A stretch of DNA of 64,000 nucleotides from Commensalibacter papalotli (ex Servin-Garciduenas et al. 2014) (GCF_000527695.1 NZ_ATSX01000001.1:558001-622000), one strand, 5' to 3'. Positions 26,860 to 37,140 are shown, numbered from the stretch's first letter. Notes: generated by a model from the letters alone, not told the origin. A program made the numbers and translations.

Positions 26860-28053
26860 TTATATTTTTTCTTTTGTAATTTTATAGAGTAGCGAAAAGC
26901 TTAAATAAGTAAAAGTAATAGCCATTATAAAAATACAAGCTGCAGTCAAAAAGAGAGCTGGAACTCCATAATGATCAAATATCATACCGCCAAGGGCTGC
27001 TGCAAGAGTGATGGATAATTGAATAGAAGCAACCATGAACCCACCTGCCATTTCAGCTTGTTTTGGTAAGGTTCGGGCAATCCATGTTGACCATCCTACG
27101 GGAATAATACCAAAGATAAAGGCCCACAGTAAAACAGTTATAATATTTTCAAAAAAAGAATGTTGATTAAATAAAAATGCAACAGCTACAATACCCAGAA
27201 TAATATGAATGGAAATCATGGTTGTTTGGAATGATCTATTGATAAAAAAGCTGGCGATCAAAGTTCCAAAACAATTTATTATTCCAAAACAGAATAAAGT
27301 TGTTGTTAACCCTCCGTGGGATAGGTTTAAGTTGTATTGTAAAAATGGTTTCATATAAGTAAAGAAAATATGATATCCAGCATAACTGCAAATAATAGCA
27401 ATTAATCCAGTAATGACCCATGATTGATTCAATAAGTTGACCATTTCTTTAAAATTGCTTTTGTTATTTGTGGATAAAGTGGGCAGGGTAATATACTGCC
27501 AGACAAGTGTTAATACACCTAATAAGGCAGACAAATAAAAGATGGTTCTCCAGCCTAGCAGATCTCCAAGATAACTTGCAAAAGGCAAAGCAATAATTGT
27601 AGCAACAGATACGCCAGCATAGATGACGCTTAAAGCACGAGGAACATTTTGTTGAGGAACAAGTTGTAATGTTATTGCTGAAATTAATGACCAAAATCCA
27701 CCTACACATATACCCAAGAGGGAACGTCCAATTAACAAAATAGTAAAATTTGGCGAAAGAGCGACCAGTAAGTTCGATATAATAAGTGTAGCAGAAAAGG
27801 TCAGTAAAATATGGCGAGGATTTATTTTTGTTGTTAAAGGTGCAATTAATAAACTGGTTATAACTGCAAGTACCCCTACAGCAGTGACAGATTGCCCTGC
27901 TTGCCCTTCGGTAATATGAAGTTCATTGGCAATATTGGTAAGTAAACTAATCGGGATAAACTCTGCCGAAATAAGGCTGGTTACACCCATAAATAAAGAA
28001 AAAACAGCATTCCAATGGGGTATTTTTGGATAATTAATAGAAATAGAATTCAT
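26860..28053 (-). CDS. MFS transporter (sugar/drug efflux type)
   Basis: This 397-residue major facilitator permease has 12 predicted helices and resembles the arabinose/sugar-efflux (AraJ/SetA-like) or chloramphenicol-type exporters. The N-terminal domain has LTTKINPRHILL in the place of the A-motif loop between helices 2 and 3, and SLLGICVGGFWSLIS in helix 4. It is an inner-membrane proton-driven exporter by family; the substrate cannot be read. It is the first gene of an exporter-merR pair, with a dyad 8 bases upstream of its start. Confidence 0.88.
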   Translation of the reverse strand: MNSISINYPKIPHWNAVFSLFMGVTSLISAEFIPISLLTNIANELHITEGQAGQSVTAVGVLAVITSLLIAPLTTKINPRHILLTFSATLIISNLLVALSPNFTILLIGRSLLGICVGGFWSLISAITLQLVPQQNVPRALSVIYAGVSVATIIALPFASYLGDLLGWRTIFYLSALLGVLTLVWQYITLPTLSTNNKSNFKEMVNLLNQSWVITGLIAIICSYAGYHIFFTYMKPFLQYNLNLSHGGLTTTLFCFGIINCFGTLIASFFINRSFQTTMISIHIILGIVAVAFLFNQHSFFENIITVLLWAFIFGIIPVGWSTWIARTLPKQAEMAGGFMVASIQLSITLAAALGGMIFDHYGVPALFLTAACIFIMAITFTYLSFSLLYKITKEKI

Positions 28054-28061
28054 GTAAACCT

Positions 28062-28098
28062 ACCTAAATTAAGATATAATCTTAGATTAAATTTAGGT
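28062..28098 (-). promoter_or_regulatory. Dyad-symmetric operator upstream of MFS exporter
   Basis: Perfect 9-bp inverted arms ACCTAAATT / AATTTAGGT (28062-28070 and 28090-28098) flank 19 bases, and an inner palindrome TAAGAT-ATA-ATCTTA (28070-28084) is nested off-centre. It lies directly upstream of the exporter start, the expected place for the co-encoded MerR regulator to bind. Confidence 0.55.
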
Positions 28099-28236
28099 AT
28101 AAGCTTTAGAGTTTACTCTCAGTCAATATGTTTTATTTTGTAAATTAGTTGGAAAGTGTTTATTTTGTATTTAGAGCTTAAATATAATTTATTCATCATA
28201 TTTGAATTTTTTTGAGCAGTGCTTATCAATTTATAC

Positions 28237-28266
28237 TTGACCTTTGCATATAAATTGAGTTATCTT
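28237..28266 (+). promoter_or_regulatory. Candidate sigma-70 promoter of ffh
   Basis: TTGACC (28237-28242) and TATCTT (28261-28266) are separated by 18 bases. Transcription would start near 28273, leaving a leader of about 77 bases that holds the hairpin at 28284-28313. Confidence 0.35.
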
Positions 28267-28283
28267 TTATTAAAGATAAGAAA

Positions 28284-28313
28284 CGTCACCTCGCGAAGAC
28301 TCGTGCAGTGACG
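28284..28313 (+). promoter_or_regulatory. Structured leader hairpin upstream of ffh
   Basis: A 6-bp stem (CGTCAC with GTGACG), a 2x2 internal loop and a 5-bp upper stem with one G-U pair close on an AGAC tetraloop. No T run follows, so it is not an ordinary terminator. It is GC-rich against an AT-rich background and 36 bases before the ffh start. Confidence 0.5.
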
Positions 28314-28349
28314 CGTTATTTATTGCTTAAAACTGTAGGATGATTTAAC

Positions 28350-29738
28350 GTGTTTGATCGTTTATCTGGAAAGCTTTCTGGCGTATTTGATGGGTTGTCA
28401 AAACGCGGTGCTCTGTCTGTAGAAGATGTCAATGAAGCCATGCGGGAGATCCGTTTGGCGATGTTGGATGCTGACGTTGCTTTACCAGTGGTTAAAGACT
28501 TTGTTAAAAAAGTTCAAGAAAAATCTGTTGGACAAGAAGTCTTACATAATATTTCCCCAGGTCAAGCCATTGCAAAGATCGTCAATGACGCTTTGATCGA
28601 AGCCCTTGGTGGGGCGGGGGCTGTTCCGTTAAATTTAAATGCCGTTCCTCCTATTCCTTATCTGATGGTGGGGTTACAAGGGTCTGGTAAAACCACGACC
28701 TCTGCAAAAATTGCGTATTATTTAAATCGTCGTGAACGTAAAAAAGTTTTATTAGCCAGTTTGGATACATACCGTCCTGCTGCTCAGTTACAGTTAGAGC
28801 AATTGGCTAATCAAGTTAAAGTAACATCTTTACCTGTGATTGAAGGGCAAATGCCTGTTCAAATTGCTAAACGTGCGATGGAAGTTGCGCGTTTAGAAGG
28901 GTATGATGTAGTTATTTTGGATACTGCGGGTCGTTTATCTATCGATGAAGCATTGATGGAAGAAGTCCAAAATATTCGTGACGTAGCAAAACCAGCTGAA
29001 ACCTTGTTAGTTGTCGATGCAATGACAGGGCAAGATGCGGTTCACACTGCCAAAAGTTTTAATGAAAAAGTCGGTATTACTGGCGTTGTCATGACCCGTA
29101 TGGACGGTGATGCACGTGGTGGTGCGGCTTTATCAATGCGTGCGATTACAGGTGCACCGATTAAGCTGGTTGGTATGGGTGAAAAAGTTGATGCGTTACA
29201 GGAATTTTATCCTGAGCGTGTTGCCAGTCGTATCCTTGGTCTTGGGGATATCGCAGGTTTGGTTGAAAAAGCCAGCGAAACCATTGATCAAGAAGAAAGT
29301 GAGCGTCTTGCGAAAAAGATGCTTAAAGGCAAGTTTGATCTGAATGATTACGCAGCTCAAATTGGTCAAATTAATAAAATGGGTTCTATTTCAAATATCA
29401 TGGATATGATGCCTGGTATGGGCAAAATGAAAGAGAAACTCGGAGATAAAGAGTTAGATACCTCTATCCTAAAACGTCATCAGGCGATCATTTCGTCAAT
29501 GACTAAGGCAGAACGCAAACAGCCTGCTATTATCAAGGCCTCTCGTAAAAAGCGTATTGCCTCAGGTTCGGGTTCAACAGTTCAAGAAGTTAACCGTCTA
29601 TTAAAACAATATGATCAGATGGCTTCTATGATGAAGCGGTTTAATAAACTGGGCGTTAAAGGTTTAATGCGCCAGGGATTATCCGCTCTTTTACCAAAAG
29701 GAATGACGCCACCACCAGGTGGTGGGATGATGCGTTAA
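28350..29738 (+). CDS. ffh: Signal recognition particle protein
   Basis: Ffh binds 4.5S RNA and nascent signal sequences and delivers ribosomes to FtsY at the membrane. The 462-residue protein starts with GTG behind an AGGA site. It shows the N domain, the G domain (P-loop GLQGSGKTT near 108, DTAGRL, TRMDGDARGGAA), and a Met-rich M domain (MDMMPGMGKMKEKLG; MTKAERKQP; SGSTVQEVNRLLKQ). It heads the conserved run ffh-rpsP-rimM-trmD-rplS. Confidence 0.97.
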   Translation: MFDRLSGKLSGVFDGLSKRGALSVEDVNEAMREIRLAMLDADVALPVVKDFVKKVQEKSVGQEVLHNISPGQAIAKIVNDALIEALGGAGAVPLNLNAVPPIPYLMVGLQGSGKTTTSAKIAYYLNRRERKKVLLASLDTYRPAAQLQLEQLANQVKVTSLPVIEGQMPVQIAKRAMEVARLEGYDVVILDTAGRLSIDEALMEEVQNIRDVAKPAETLLVVDAMTGQDAVHTAKSFNEKVGITGVVMTRMDGDARGGAALSMRAITGAPIKLVGMGEKVDALQEFYPERVASRILGLGDIAGLVEKASETIDQEESERLAKKMLKGKFDLNDYAAQIGQINKMGSISNIMDMMPGMGKMKEKLGDKELDTSILKRHQAIISSMTKAERKQPAIIKASRKKRIASGSGSTVQEVNRLLKQYDQMASMMKRFNKLGVKGLMRQGLSALLPKGMTPPPGGGMMR

Positions 29739-29780
29739 TTCTTTTTCAATTGTGGCTAGATATCTGGAGAGAAACAGTCA

Positions 29781-30134
29781 ATGAGCCTTAAAATTCGTTT
29801 AGCCCGTGCAGGGTCAAAGAAACGTCCTTATTATCACATTGTTATTGCTGATAGTCGTTCACCACGCGATGGTCGTTTTATTGAAAAAGTTGGGTCTTAT
29901 AACCCAATGTTACCAGCAGATCATGCTGAAAGAATTCGTTTGGTTGACGAACGTATTAAACATTGGTTATCACAAGGTGCACAGGCAACAGACCGCGTTG
30001 CTCGCTTTTTAGGAAATGCAGGTCTTGCTCCTAAATTTGAATATCGTGAACAACCACAAAAATCAGCTCCAAAGAAAAAAGCACAAGATCGTGCTGCGGC
30101 AGCTGCTAAAAAAAGCGAAGAAGCTGCTGCTTAG
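29781..30134 (+). CDS. rpsP: Ribosomal protein bS16
   Basis: This small-subunit protein has 117 residues. The N-terminal part [20 protein letters not shown] is typical of bS16, followed by [20 protein letters not shown] Lys/Ala-rich C-terminal extension (about 30 residues) is of a kind common in alphaproteobacteria. A GGAGAGAAAC ribosome site precedes the ATG. It is co-transcribed with rimM, trmD and rplS. Confidence 0.97.
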   Translation: MSLKIRLARAGSKKRPYYHIVIADSRSPRDGRFIEKVGSYNPMLPADHAERIRLVDERIKHWLSQGAQATDRVARFLGNAGLAPKFEYREQPQKSAPKKKAQDRAAAAAKKSEEAAA

Positions 30135-30170
30135 TCGTTAATTAGTTATCACAAGAGAGTAACAATCTTT

Positions 30171-30716
30171 ATGAAAACGCCTCTGGTTCATATAGGGACA
30201 ATAGGAAAACCCCACGGTGTTCGTGGTTTGGTTCACTTGCATTCTTGTATTGAAAATCCAAAAGATTTAGAAACTTATGGTGAACTGGTTGACGATCATT
30301 CAGAACGTTGGACGATATGCTGGCAAAGCGAAAAGGTTGCCGCTCTTTATGACAGTCAAAAAAAACGGATGGATAATCGAACAGCCGTAGAGAAATTGAC
30401 TAATCGTAAATTGTTTGTTCCTAAAAGCTTATTGCCTGAGCCAGATGAAGATGAGTTCTATTATAGTGATTTGGTCGGTTTGCAAGCAAAAATAAAGCAT
30501 GACGATCAAACTGAGGAACTCTTTGGAACGGTTTATCTGGTGCATGATTATGGTGCTGGGGTCAGTTTGGAAATTAAACGGGGTGAAGGCGAAAATGCCA
30601 TTATTCCTTTTACCAAGCTTTGCTTTCCTCACATTGATATTAAGTCTGGTTGGTTAGAGGTTTGTCCTCCAAATGAGGTGGAAGTTCGTCCATCTGATGT
30701 AGAGGATCAATCATGA
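30171..30716 (+). CDS. rimM: Ribosome maturation factor RimM
   Basis: RimM binds bS19 during 16S rRNA 3'-domain assembly. The 181-residue protein has the N-terminal [17 protein letters not shown] signature and a PRC-barrel C-terminal half ([35 protein letters not shown]). It overlaps trmD by 4 bases (ATGA), in the standard gene order. Confidence 0.95.
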   Translation: MKTPLVHIGTIGKPHGVRGLVHLHSCIENPKDLETYGELVDDHSERWTICWQSEKVAALYDSQKKRMDNRTAVEKLTNRKLFVPKSLLPEPDEDEFYYSDLVGLQAKIKHDDQTEELFGTVYLVHDYGAGVSLEIKRGEGENAIIPFTKLCFPHIDIKSGWLEVCPPNEVEVRPSDVEDQS

Positions 30717-31423
30717 CTTGGCAAGTTGATGTCTTAACGTTATTTCCTGAAATGTTTCCTGGGTTTCTTGGTTATTCCTTGGCAGGCAGAGCGTTAGAAG
30801 ATCAAATTTGGTCATTAAAAACACATGCACTTCGTGAATTTGGTTCAGGGCGACATAAGGCTGTTGATGATACCCCTTTTGGTGGTGGAGCAGGAATGGT
30901 TATCCGTGCTGATATTTTAGATGCAGCACTTCAGGCGACTAAGCCTATGGATGATCGTCCTATTATCTATTTGTCTCCAAGAGGAAGATCGTTACAACAA
31001 GCAGATGTGGCGCGTTTTGCATCAGGTCAAGGAGCTTATTTTATTTGTGGTCGTTATGAAGGGATCGATGAACGGATCTTTCAAAAACACACAATTGAAG
31101 AAGTTTCTGTTGGAGATTATGTTTTGTCAGGTGGTGAACCCGCAGCATTAATTTTAATGGATGCGTGCGTGCGTTTATTGCCAGGTGTGATGGGTTCAGA
31201 TCAAAGTGGGATAGAGGAAAGTTTTTCCAATGGCTTATTGGAATACCCTCATTATACCAAACCTGCAACTTGGTCTGATTATTCTGTGCCAGAAATATTG
31301 CTTTCTGGAAACCATGGTGCCATTGCTGCTTGGCGCAAAGAACAGGCAGAACAGGCAACCAAAAAGCGTAGACCTGATCTGTGGCAAGCTTATCAACAGA
31401 CTAGCAAACAGGCATATAACTGA
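30713..31423 (+). CDS. trmD: tRNA (guanine-37-N1)-methyltransferase
   Basis: TrmD methylates G37 next to the anticodon of tRNAs such as tRNA-Pro; one substrate, tRNA-Pro(GGG), is encoded at 44898. The 236-residue SPOUT enzyme has [12 protein letters not shown] at the start, the [12 protein letters not shown] loop, and the trefoil-knot SAM site with [10 protein letters not shown] and [16 protein letters not shown]. Its start overlaps the rimM stop. Confidence 0.97.
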   Translation: MTWQVDVLTLFPEMFPGFLGYSLAGRALEDQIWSLKTHALREFGSGRHKAVDDTPFGGGAGMVIRADILDAALQATKPMDDRPIIYLSPRGRSLQQADVARFASGQGAYFICGRYEGIDERIFQKHTIEEVSVGDYVLSGGEPAALILMDACVRLLPGVMGSDQSGIEESFSNGLLEYPHYTKPATWSDYSVPEILLSGNHGAIAAWRKEQAEQATKKRRPDLWQAYQQTSKQAYN

Positions 31424-31495
31424 CGTTCGATATTGTTACTTGGATTGTTTATAAGATTATAAGAACTTATCTTATTGTAAAAGGAATAGGATTAA

Positions 31496-31888
31496 ATGAA
31501 TACCATTCAAAAATACGAGGCAGAGGAAATCGCTCGTTTAACAGCAGAACGCCCAGTTCCTGAGTTCTTCCCAGGGGATAATGTTCGTGTTGATGTTCGC
31601 GTTGTTGAAGGTGAACGTAAGCGTATTCAGGCTTATGAAGGTGTAGTAATTGCACGTTCAAATAAAGGCTTGAACAGCAATTTTACAGTGCGTAAAATTT
31701 CCAATGGTGAAGGTGTGGAACGTGTATTTCCTCTTTACTCACCAACAATTGCAGAGATCACTGTAGTACGTCATGGTGATGTTCGTCGTGCAAAATTATA
31801 CTATCTACGCAGCCGTAGCGGTAAATCTGCACGTATTAAAGAACGTAGCCGTGATTTTAAAAAAGCAGCTGATACAGCTCAAAGCTAA
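31496..31888 (+). CDS. rplS: Ribosomal protein bL19
   Basis: This large-subunit protein lies at the subunit interface and has 130 residues. Diagnostic parts are [20 protein letters not shown], the [12 protein letters not shown] segment, and [20 protein letters not shown] near the end. It is 72 bases after trmD, has its own AAAGGAA site and is followed by a clear terminator. Confidence 0.97.
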   Translation: MNTIQKYEAEEIARLTAERPVPEFFPGDNVRVDVRVVEGERKRIQAYEGVVIARSNKGLNSNFTVRKISNGEGVERVFPLYSPTIAEITVVRHGDVRRAKLYYLRSRSGKSARIKERSRDFKKAADTAQS

Positions 31889-31926
31889 TAATTTATTTAT
31901 TAGTTTAAAATAAAAGACTATATATG

Positions 31927-31968
31927 TATCTGGCAGCTTTTTAAGTAAGGTTGCCAGATATTTTATTT
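31927..31968 (+). terminator. Rho-independent terminator after rplS
   Basis: A perfect 9-bp stem (31927-31935 with 31952-31960) with a 16-base loop is followed by TTTTATTT. It ends the ffh-rplS run before leuC. Confidence 0.8.
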
Positions 31969-31994
31969 AAGAAACAAAATAATAAGGAAAAAAA

Positions 31995-33398
31995 ATGAAG
32001 GCGCGTACTTTATTTGATAAGTTGTGGGATAGTCATGTGGTTGAACAACTTCCAGATGGTACCGCAATTCTGTATATTGATCGTCATTTAATCCATGAGG
32101 TTACCAGCCCACAGGCATTCGAGGGATTGCGTCTGGCTGGGCGTAAAATTCATAATCCAGCAGCAATGATGGCAGTGATTGATCATAATGTTCCTACAAC
32201 AGATCGTAATCAACCGATTAAAGAAGATGATAGTCGCCAACAAATCGAAGCTTTGGAACATAATGTCAAAGAGTTTGGTGTCCCTTTTATTCCTTTACAA
32301 TCTGATAAACAAGGGATTATCCATGTTGTTGGACCCGAAGAGGGCATTACGTTGCCTGGGATGACAATTGTTTGTGGTGACAGTCATACATCAACACATG
32401 GAGCATTCGGAGCTTTGGCTTTCGGTATTGGTACTTCAGAAGTTGAACATGTCATGGCAACTCAGACCTTATTGCAAAAGCCTGCTAAAAACTTTAAAAT
32501 TGAAATCAATGGCACTTTAAAAGCAGGGATGAGTGCTAAAGATATTGTATTGGCTGTTATTGGAAAAATTGGTACAGCAGGCGGAACAGGTCATGTAATC
32601 GAGTTTACTGGCTCTGCCATCCGTAATTTAGATATGGCGGGTCGGATGACCGTTTGTAATATGGCGATTGAAGGTGGCGCAAGATCAGGTCTGATTGCAC
32701 CAGATGAGGTAACTTTCGAATATATCAAAGGTCGTCCAAATGCCCCACAAGGTGCTGATTTCGATGCTGCGGTTAAATATTGGAAAAGCCTAGTTTCTGA
32801 TGAGGGTGCGCAATATGATAAAGTTGTTACCATTAATGTGGATGATTTAGAGCCAATGGTTACATGGGGGACGAGCCCAGAAGATGTATTACCAATCACA
32901 GGAAATATTCCTGATCCAGCTTTACTAAAAGATGAATCTCAACGTCTACGTAAACAACGTATGTTGGATTATATGAATTTAAAAGTTGGTGAACCAATTG
33001 CAGGCACTAAAATTGATGCAATTTTTATAGGTTCTTGTACTAACAGCCGTATAGAGGATTTGCGTGCTGCTGCTCATGTTTTAAAAGGTAAAAAGATTGC
33101 TAACCATGTATGGGCGTTGGTTGTTCCAGGTTCTGGCTTAATAAAAAAACAAGCTGAGGCAGAAGGGCTGGATAAAATATTTATCGATGCTGGTTGTGAA
33201 TGGCGCGAAGCAGGATGCTCAATGTGTTTAGCAATGAATCCGGATCGTTTGAAACCGGGTCAGCGTTGTGCATCAACGTCAAACCGAAATTTTGAAGATC
33301 GCCAAGGACCAGGAGGCAGAACACATCTTGTTTCTCCGGCAATGGCTGCTGCTGCTGCGGTTAAAGGTGAGTTAACAGACGTAAGGGAAATGATTTAA
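31995..33398 (+). CDS. leuC: 3-isopropylmalate dehydratase large subunit
   Basis: LeuC is the aconitase-type 4Fe-4S subunit that converts 2-isopropylmalate to 3-isopropylmalate in leucine synthesis. The 467-residue protein shows [47 protein letters not shown] (first cluster Cys) and the C-x2-C pair in [12 protein letters not shown] single base separates its stop from leuD. The ribosome site AAGGAAAA precedes the ATG. Confidence 0.97.
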   Translation: MKARTLFDKLWDSHVVEQLPDGTAILYIDRHLIHEVTSPQAFEGLRLAGRKIHNPAAMMAVIDHNVPTTDRNQPIKEDDSRQQIEALEHNVKEFGVPFIPLQSDKQGIIHVVGPEEGITLPGMTIVCGDSHTSTHGAFGALAFGIGTSEVEHVMATQTLLQKPAKNFKIEINGTLKAGMSAKDIVLAVIGKIGTAGGTGHVIEFTGSAIRNLDMAGRMTVCNMAIEGGARSGLIAPDEVTFEYIKGRPNAPQGADFDAAVKYWKSLVSDEGAQYDKVVTINVDDLEPMVTWGTSPEDVLPITGNIPDPALLKDESQRLRKQRMLDYMNLKVGEPIAGTKIDAIFIGSCTNSRIEDLRAAAHVLKGKKIANHVWALVVPGSGLIKKQAEAEGLDKIFIDAGCEWREAGCSMCLAMNPDRLKPGQRCASTSNRNFEDRQGPGGRTHLVSPAMAAAAAVKGELTDVREMI

Positions 33399-33399
33399 A

Positions 33400-34035
33400 A
33401 TGGATAAATTTGATATTTTGACAGCAATTGCTGCACCCTTGCCAGAAGAAAATATTGATACCGATAAAATTATTCCTGCTCGTTTTTTAAAAACCACTAA
33501 GAGAAGTGGGCTAGGGAAGTCAGCTTTTTATTCTTGGCGTTACGATGAAAATGGTAAAGAGCGAGAAGAGTTCGTTTTAAATCGTGAACCTTATCGTCAA
33601 GCAGAAATATTAGTAACCTATGAGAATTTTGGTTGTGGCTCATCCAGAGAACATGCGCCTTGGGCACTGTTAGATTTTGGTATCCGCTGTGTGATTGCCC
33701 CTTCTTTTGCTGATATTTTCTTTAATAACTCTTTTAAAAATGGTATTTTGCCGATCCGTTTGCCCAGGGAAATTTGTGAATTGTTGGTTGAAGATACCAA
33801 AATGGGTGCGAACGCAAAATTGACAATCAACTTGGAAAAACAAGAAATTATACGTCCTAATGGAGAAAAAATTTCGTTTGAAGTTGATCCTTTGCGTCGC
33901 CAATTACTGTTGGATGGATTGGATGATATTGGTCAAACCATGCAGCATTTAAGATCTATTGATAGTTTTGAAGAAAAACGTAAAAAGGAACAACCTTGGT
34001 ATCCAAAAGTATCCGCAGATAAGTTGTCTTCTTAA
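33400..34035 (+). CDS. leuD: 3-isopropylmalate dehydratase small subunit
   Basis: LeuD is the swivel-domain partner of LeuC. It has 211 residues with [14 protein letters not shown] near the start, [13 protein letters not shown] (substrate-recognition loop) and [16 protein letters not shown]. It is translationally close to leuC (1-base gap) and ends the pair before a strong terminator; leuB is found separately 1.3 kb downstream. Confidence 0.97.
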   Translation: MDKFDILTAIAAPLPEENIDTDKIIPARFLKTTKRSGLGKSAFYSWRYDENGKEREEFVLNREPYRQAEILVTYENFGCGSSREHAPWALLDFGIRCVIAPSFADIFFNNSFKNGILPIRLPREICELLVEDTKMGANAKLTINLEKQEIIRPNGEKISFEVDPLRRQLLLDGLDDIGQTMQHLRSIDSFEEKRKKEQPWYPKVSADKLSS

Positions 34036-34063
34036 TATCATTAATATTAGAAATGATTATGAT

Positions 34064-34097
34064 GGCTCATTATTTACAATAATGAGCCCTTTTTTTA
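34064..34097 (+). terminator. Rho-independent terminator after leuD
   Basis: A perfect 9-bp stem (34064-34072 with 34080-34088) and a 7-base loop are followed by C and eight T. Confidence 0.9.
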
Positions 34098-34129
34098 TTA
34101 TAATATAAAATATATACGTTTTAGAGAAG

Positions 34130-34622
34130 GTCAATGATTATGATTTATAAAATTTATTTAGTTTTAAACTACAGTTACAAGTTGGATTAATTTCATTTAA
34201 TAAAATTCAAAATTGGGCAGACCAAAGAATTCTATAAAATAATAGTTGCGTAATAATTTTAGATATTTGTTTAATAACCAGTGATCAAGAGTTGAATGAT
34301 TATATAAATTGTTTACTTATGTATGAGTTTAACATAGATAAAGACAAAATCGCTTTAGAAGTTTTTAAGCAGCATTTTTATAAAAAAGATGTCGATGCAG
34401 TTCGATAATCAATTTAATTATCATATTTCAAATTTAAAAATCCTTGCAGATTATCTTTATGACGTTAATTCTTTTAAAAAAGAAGTATCTTTAATTTCAT
34501 ATATTTTAGCTTATGATGATGAAATATTACTTGCTGAAAGAGGCTATTTTTCTATTTCTTCCGAACAAGTTTATATAGGATTTTATAACTATTTACAGAA
34601 CTGGATATTAAAATCTAGTTAA
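34130..34622 (+). pseudogene. Decayed small gene, possibly immunity-protein-like
   Basis: Three out-of-frame pieces read in order as one protein: near 34170-34250 (VGLISFNKIQNWADQRI), near 34255-34405 (ICLITSDQELNDYINCLLMY, then ALEVFKQHFYKK) and 34389-34622 (NLKILADYLYDVNSFKKEV onward to a stop). Shifts and stops lie between them. The style resembles small acidic immunity-type or hypothetical proteins with a WAD motif, but the family name is only a guess. The 77-residue frame at 34389 alone is probably not a functional gene. Confidence 0.5.
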
Positions 34623-34716
34623 CATAGATATATTATAAATTGTTACGATGATTAGTTGATATAAAAAAAATATGAATATTGTTATATATTTTAAAAGATA
34701 AAAAGGTGTGTTGTTG

Positions 34717-35331
34717 ATGAAACTTATAGGAATGTTAGATTCCCCTTATGTTAGACGTGTAGCCGTTTCTTTAAAGGCAATGGAACTTTCATTTGAACAC
34801 GAACAACTCTCTGTTTTTAATAATATTGAACAGATGCAAGCCATAAATCCACTAATGAAAGCACCTGCTTTAATTACGGATGAAGAAACGTTGTTGGTTG
34901 ATTCAACATTGATATTGGAATATTTGGACAGAAAATGTAAAAAATCGCTTTCTTTGTCTCCAGAGAACATTATGGAGTTTACACAGTCTCAATATTTAAT
35001 TGGGATTGCTTTGACCTTATGTGACAAAGTTGTTCAGTTGTTTATGGAATATAATCGTCGTCCTCCTGAAAAATTTTATCAAGAATGGGCTGATCGGATT
35101 GTTCAACAATTACAGACAGGTTTGGAATTATTAGACCATCATGTTATAATGAATAATGCTGGTTATTTAATTGCTGGACGTGTAATGCAAGCGGATATTA
35201 CGATTGCTGTTGCGATAAAATATATAGAAAAGAAATTGCCTGATCTTTATAAAAATCATGTATCGAACAAGTTAAAAGCTTTTTCTGCAAAAATGGAAGC
35301 TATACCACTTTTTCAAGAATGTATGTTTTAA
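34717..35331 (+). CDS. Glutathione S-transferase family protein
   Basis: This 204-residue protein starts at the ATG at 34717, with AAAAGG 10 bases upstream (a GTG at 34708 is in frame but too close to it). The N-terminal thioredoxin-like half has LIGMLDSPYVRRVAVSLKAM (a Ser in the position typical of the active residue), the cis-Pro MKAPALI and the DSTLILEYLD glutathione-binding segment. The C-terminal helical half follows. It stands between the leuCD terminator and leuB. Substrate unknown; detoxification or stress response is likely by family. Confidence 0.85.
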   Translation: MKLIGMLDSPYVRRVAVSLKAMELSFEHEQLSVFNNIEQMQAINPLMKAPALITDEETLLVDSTLILEYLDRKCKKSLSLSPENIMEFTQSQYLIGIALTLCDKVVQLFMEYNRRPPEKFYQEWADRIVQQLQTGLELLDHHVIMNNAGYLIAGRVMQADITIAVAIKYIEKKLPDLYKNHVSNKLKAFSAKMEAIPLFQECMF

Positions 35332-35359
35332 AAATTTTACTTCATAATGGATTAATAAA

Positions 35360-36463
35360 ATGACACAAGAAAAAAAAATATTAACGTTGGCTGGTGATGG
35401 GATTGGTCCAGAAGTGATGGAGCAAGCACTTCATGTTTTGAATTGGGTGCAAGAAAACTCTGATTTATCTTTTTCAGTAGAGAAAGATCTTGTTGGTGGT
35501 GCTTCTATCGATGCGAATGGCGTGCCTTTAACCAAAGAGGTGATTGCCAAAGCAAAAGCAGCGGATGCTGTTTTGTTTGGTTCAGTTGGTGGGCCAAAAT
35601 GGGATGGAATTGGTTTTGATAAACGACCCGAAGTCGGGATAATTGGTCTTCGGAAAGAATTAGGATTATTTGCCAATTTGCGTTCTGCGATTGTGTTTGA
35701 TTCGTTAATCGGTGCTAGCACGGTAAAGCCCGAAGTTATCCAAGGTCTTGACCTTATGATTGTCCGTGAAAGCACGGGCGGTGTTTATTTCGGTGAACCT
35801 CGTGGTATTGAAACTTTGCCAGATGGAACACGCAAAGGGGTTAATACCGAAGTTTATACATCTGTTGAAATCGAACGAATTGCAAGAGTTGCTTTTGAAT
35901 TAGCTCGCCAACGCCAAAATCGTGTTTGTTCTGTTGAAAAATGTAATGTGATGGAGAGTGGTCTTTTATGGAAAGAGGTTGTCACCGAACTTCACAAAAA
36001 AGAATATTCGGATGTTCAACTTTCTCATATGTTAGCAGATAATTGTGCAATGCAACTGGTTCGAAATCCAAAACAATTTGATATTATTTTAACTGGTAAC
36101 TTATTTGGAGATATTCTTTCTGATTTAGCTGCGATGTTAACAGGCAGCTTGGGTATGCTTCCTTCTGCTACATTAGGTGCTCGGCAAGCTAATGGTGTTA
36201 TTCCAGCCTTATATGAACCTATTCATGGCAGTGCTCCAGATATCGCAGGACAAGGTAAGGCAAACCCACTAGCTCAGATTTTATCGTTAGCAATGATGTT
36301 ACGTTATTCTTTTGATCAACAAACAATCTCTGAAAAAGTTGTAAATGCTTGTGAAGCGGTTCTCAATCAAGGTCTTCGCACTCCGGACATAATGAGTCAA
36401 GGAATGAAATTGGTTGGGACAGCAGATATGGGTAAGGCTGTTTTAGCTGAGTTAAATAAATAA
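35360..36463 (+). CDS. leuB: 3-isopropylmalate dehydrogenase
   Basis: LeuB oxidises and decarboxylates 3-isopropylmalate with NAD+ in leucine synthesis. The 367-residue protein has [11 protein letters not shown], the [10 protein letters not shown] loop, the substrate segment [23 protein letters not shown], the D-x3-D metal site in [14 protein letters not shown], and [15 protein letters not shown]. It begins 28 bases after the GST gene and may be co-transcribed with it. Confidence 0.97.
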   Translation: MTQEKKILTLAGDGIGPEVMEQALHVLNWVQENSDLSFSVEKDLVGGASIDANGVPLTKEVIAKAKAADAVLFGSVGGPKWDGIGFDKRPEVGIIGLRKELGLFANLRSAIVFDSLIGASTVKPEVIQGLDLMIVRESTGGVYFGEPRGIETLPDGTRKGVNTEVYTSVEIERIARVAFELARQRQNRVCSVEKCNVMESGLLWKEVVTELHKKEYSDVQLSHMLADNCAMQLVRNPKQFDIILTGNLFGDILSDLAAMLTGSLGMLPSATLGARQANGVIPALYEPIHGSAPDIAGQGKANPLAQILSLAMMLRYSFDQQTISEKVVNACEAVLNQGLRTPDIMSQGMKLVGTADMGKAVLAELNK

Positions 36464-36474
36464 AAAAATTATAA

Positions 36475-36508
36475 TGAAAGATTTAATAAGAAATTATTAG
36501 GTCTTTCA
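36475..36508 (+). terminator. Hairpin terminator after leuB
   Basis: A 15-bp stem containing two G-U pairs (36475-36489 with 36494-36508) closes on a GAAA tetraloop 11 bases after the leuB stop. No long T run follows, so it may act mainly as a 3'-end stabiliser. Confidence 0.55.
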
Positions 36509-36825
36509 ATTAATAGTTAAAGTAATATATCTTAACCATTTTTTGGAGTTTAATGATAACTTAATTGGAATAGATACATAGTATCAAATTATTTTGATTA
36601 TTTTTTTTTAATCTGTTTGTAAGCGTCTTATACCGTAACTATTGGATGTATAATTATTTCGTAAAAGCTTTTTTATGTCTATTAAGAATCTTATAAATTA
36701 AGTCTTATATTAACTGGTAGATATTTGAGAGAATAAATTTTCAAAACTAACATCAGTAGTAACAATAAAGTAATCATTTATCATTTCAAAAATGTATAAA
36801 TAAGATTTTAGTTTTCATAAAGCAA
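36509..36825. other. AT-rich intergenic region, no gene seen
   Basis: Between the leuB hairpin and the rpsU terminator I see no open frame of protein-like composition, RNA gene or long repeat. It may be decayed DNA. Confidence 0.4.
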
Positions 36826-36853
36826 AACGCTTCATTATAAATAACGAAGCGTT
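36826..36853 (-). terminator. Terminator of rpsU
   Basis: A perfect 8-bp stem (AACGCTTC with GAAGCGTT) with a 12-base loop lies 84 bases after the rpsU stop on the minus strand, followed there by a short T-rich tract. Confidence 0.6.
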
Positions 36854-36936
36854 CAAAACATCACCAACTTACAAAAAATTTAGTTAGAAAATATGAAAAT
36901 TTATTTATTTTCTTATCAAGTTTTATAAAGAAAAAA

Positions 36937-37140
36937 CTAAAAGCCTTCGCGTTCTACGCGTTTACGTTCCATTTTACGAGCACGTCTTACAGCTTCTGCA
37001 GATTCACGAGCGCGACGCTCTGATGGTTTTTCGTAATGACGGCGTAATTTCATTTCGCGAAAAATACCTTCGCGTTGCATTTTTTTCTTTAAAGCTTTTA
37101 AAGCTTGATCAACATTATTATCTCTAACAAGAACTTGCAC
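36937..37140 (-). CDS. rpsU: Ribosomal protein bS21
   Basis: This small-subunit protein has 67 residues. It begins [20 protein letters not shown] and continues into the basic helical [20 protein letters not shown] and an Arg-rich C-terminus, as usual for alphaproteobacterial bS21. It takes part in translation initiation. It stands alone and is divergent from the MarR-type gene. Confidence 0.96.
   Translation of the reverse strand: MQVLVRDNNVDQALKALKKKMQREGIFREMKLRRHYEKPSERRARESAEAVRRARKMERKRVEREGF

Noticed and set aside
31924-31944. A short frame (MYLAAF) overlapping the terminator before leuC, as a possible leucine leader peptide for attenuation.
   Set aside because: Only one Leu codon, and the hairpin is fully explained as the rplS terminator; no alternative antiterminator fold was seen.
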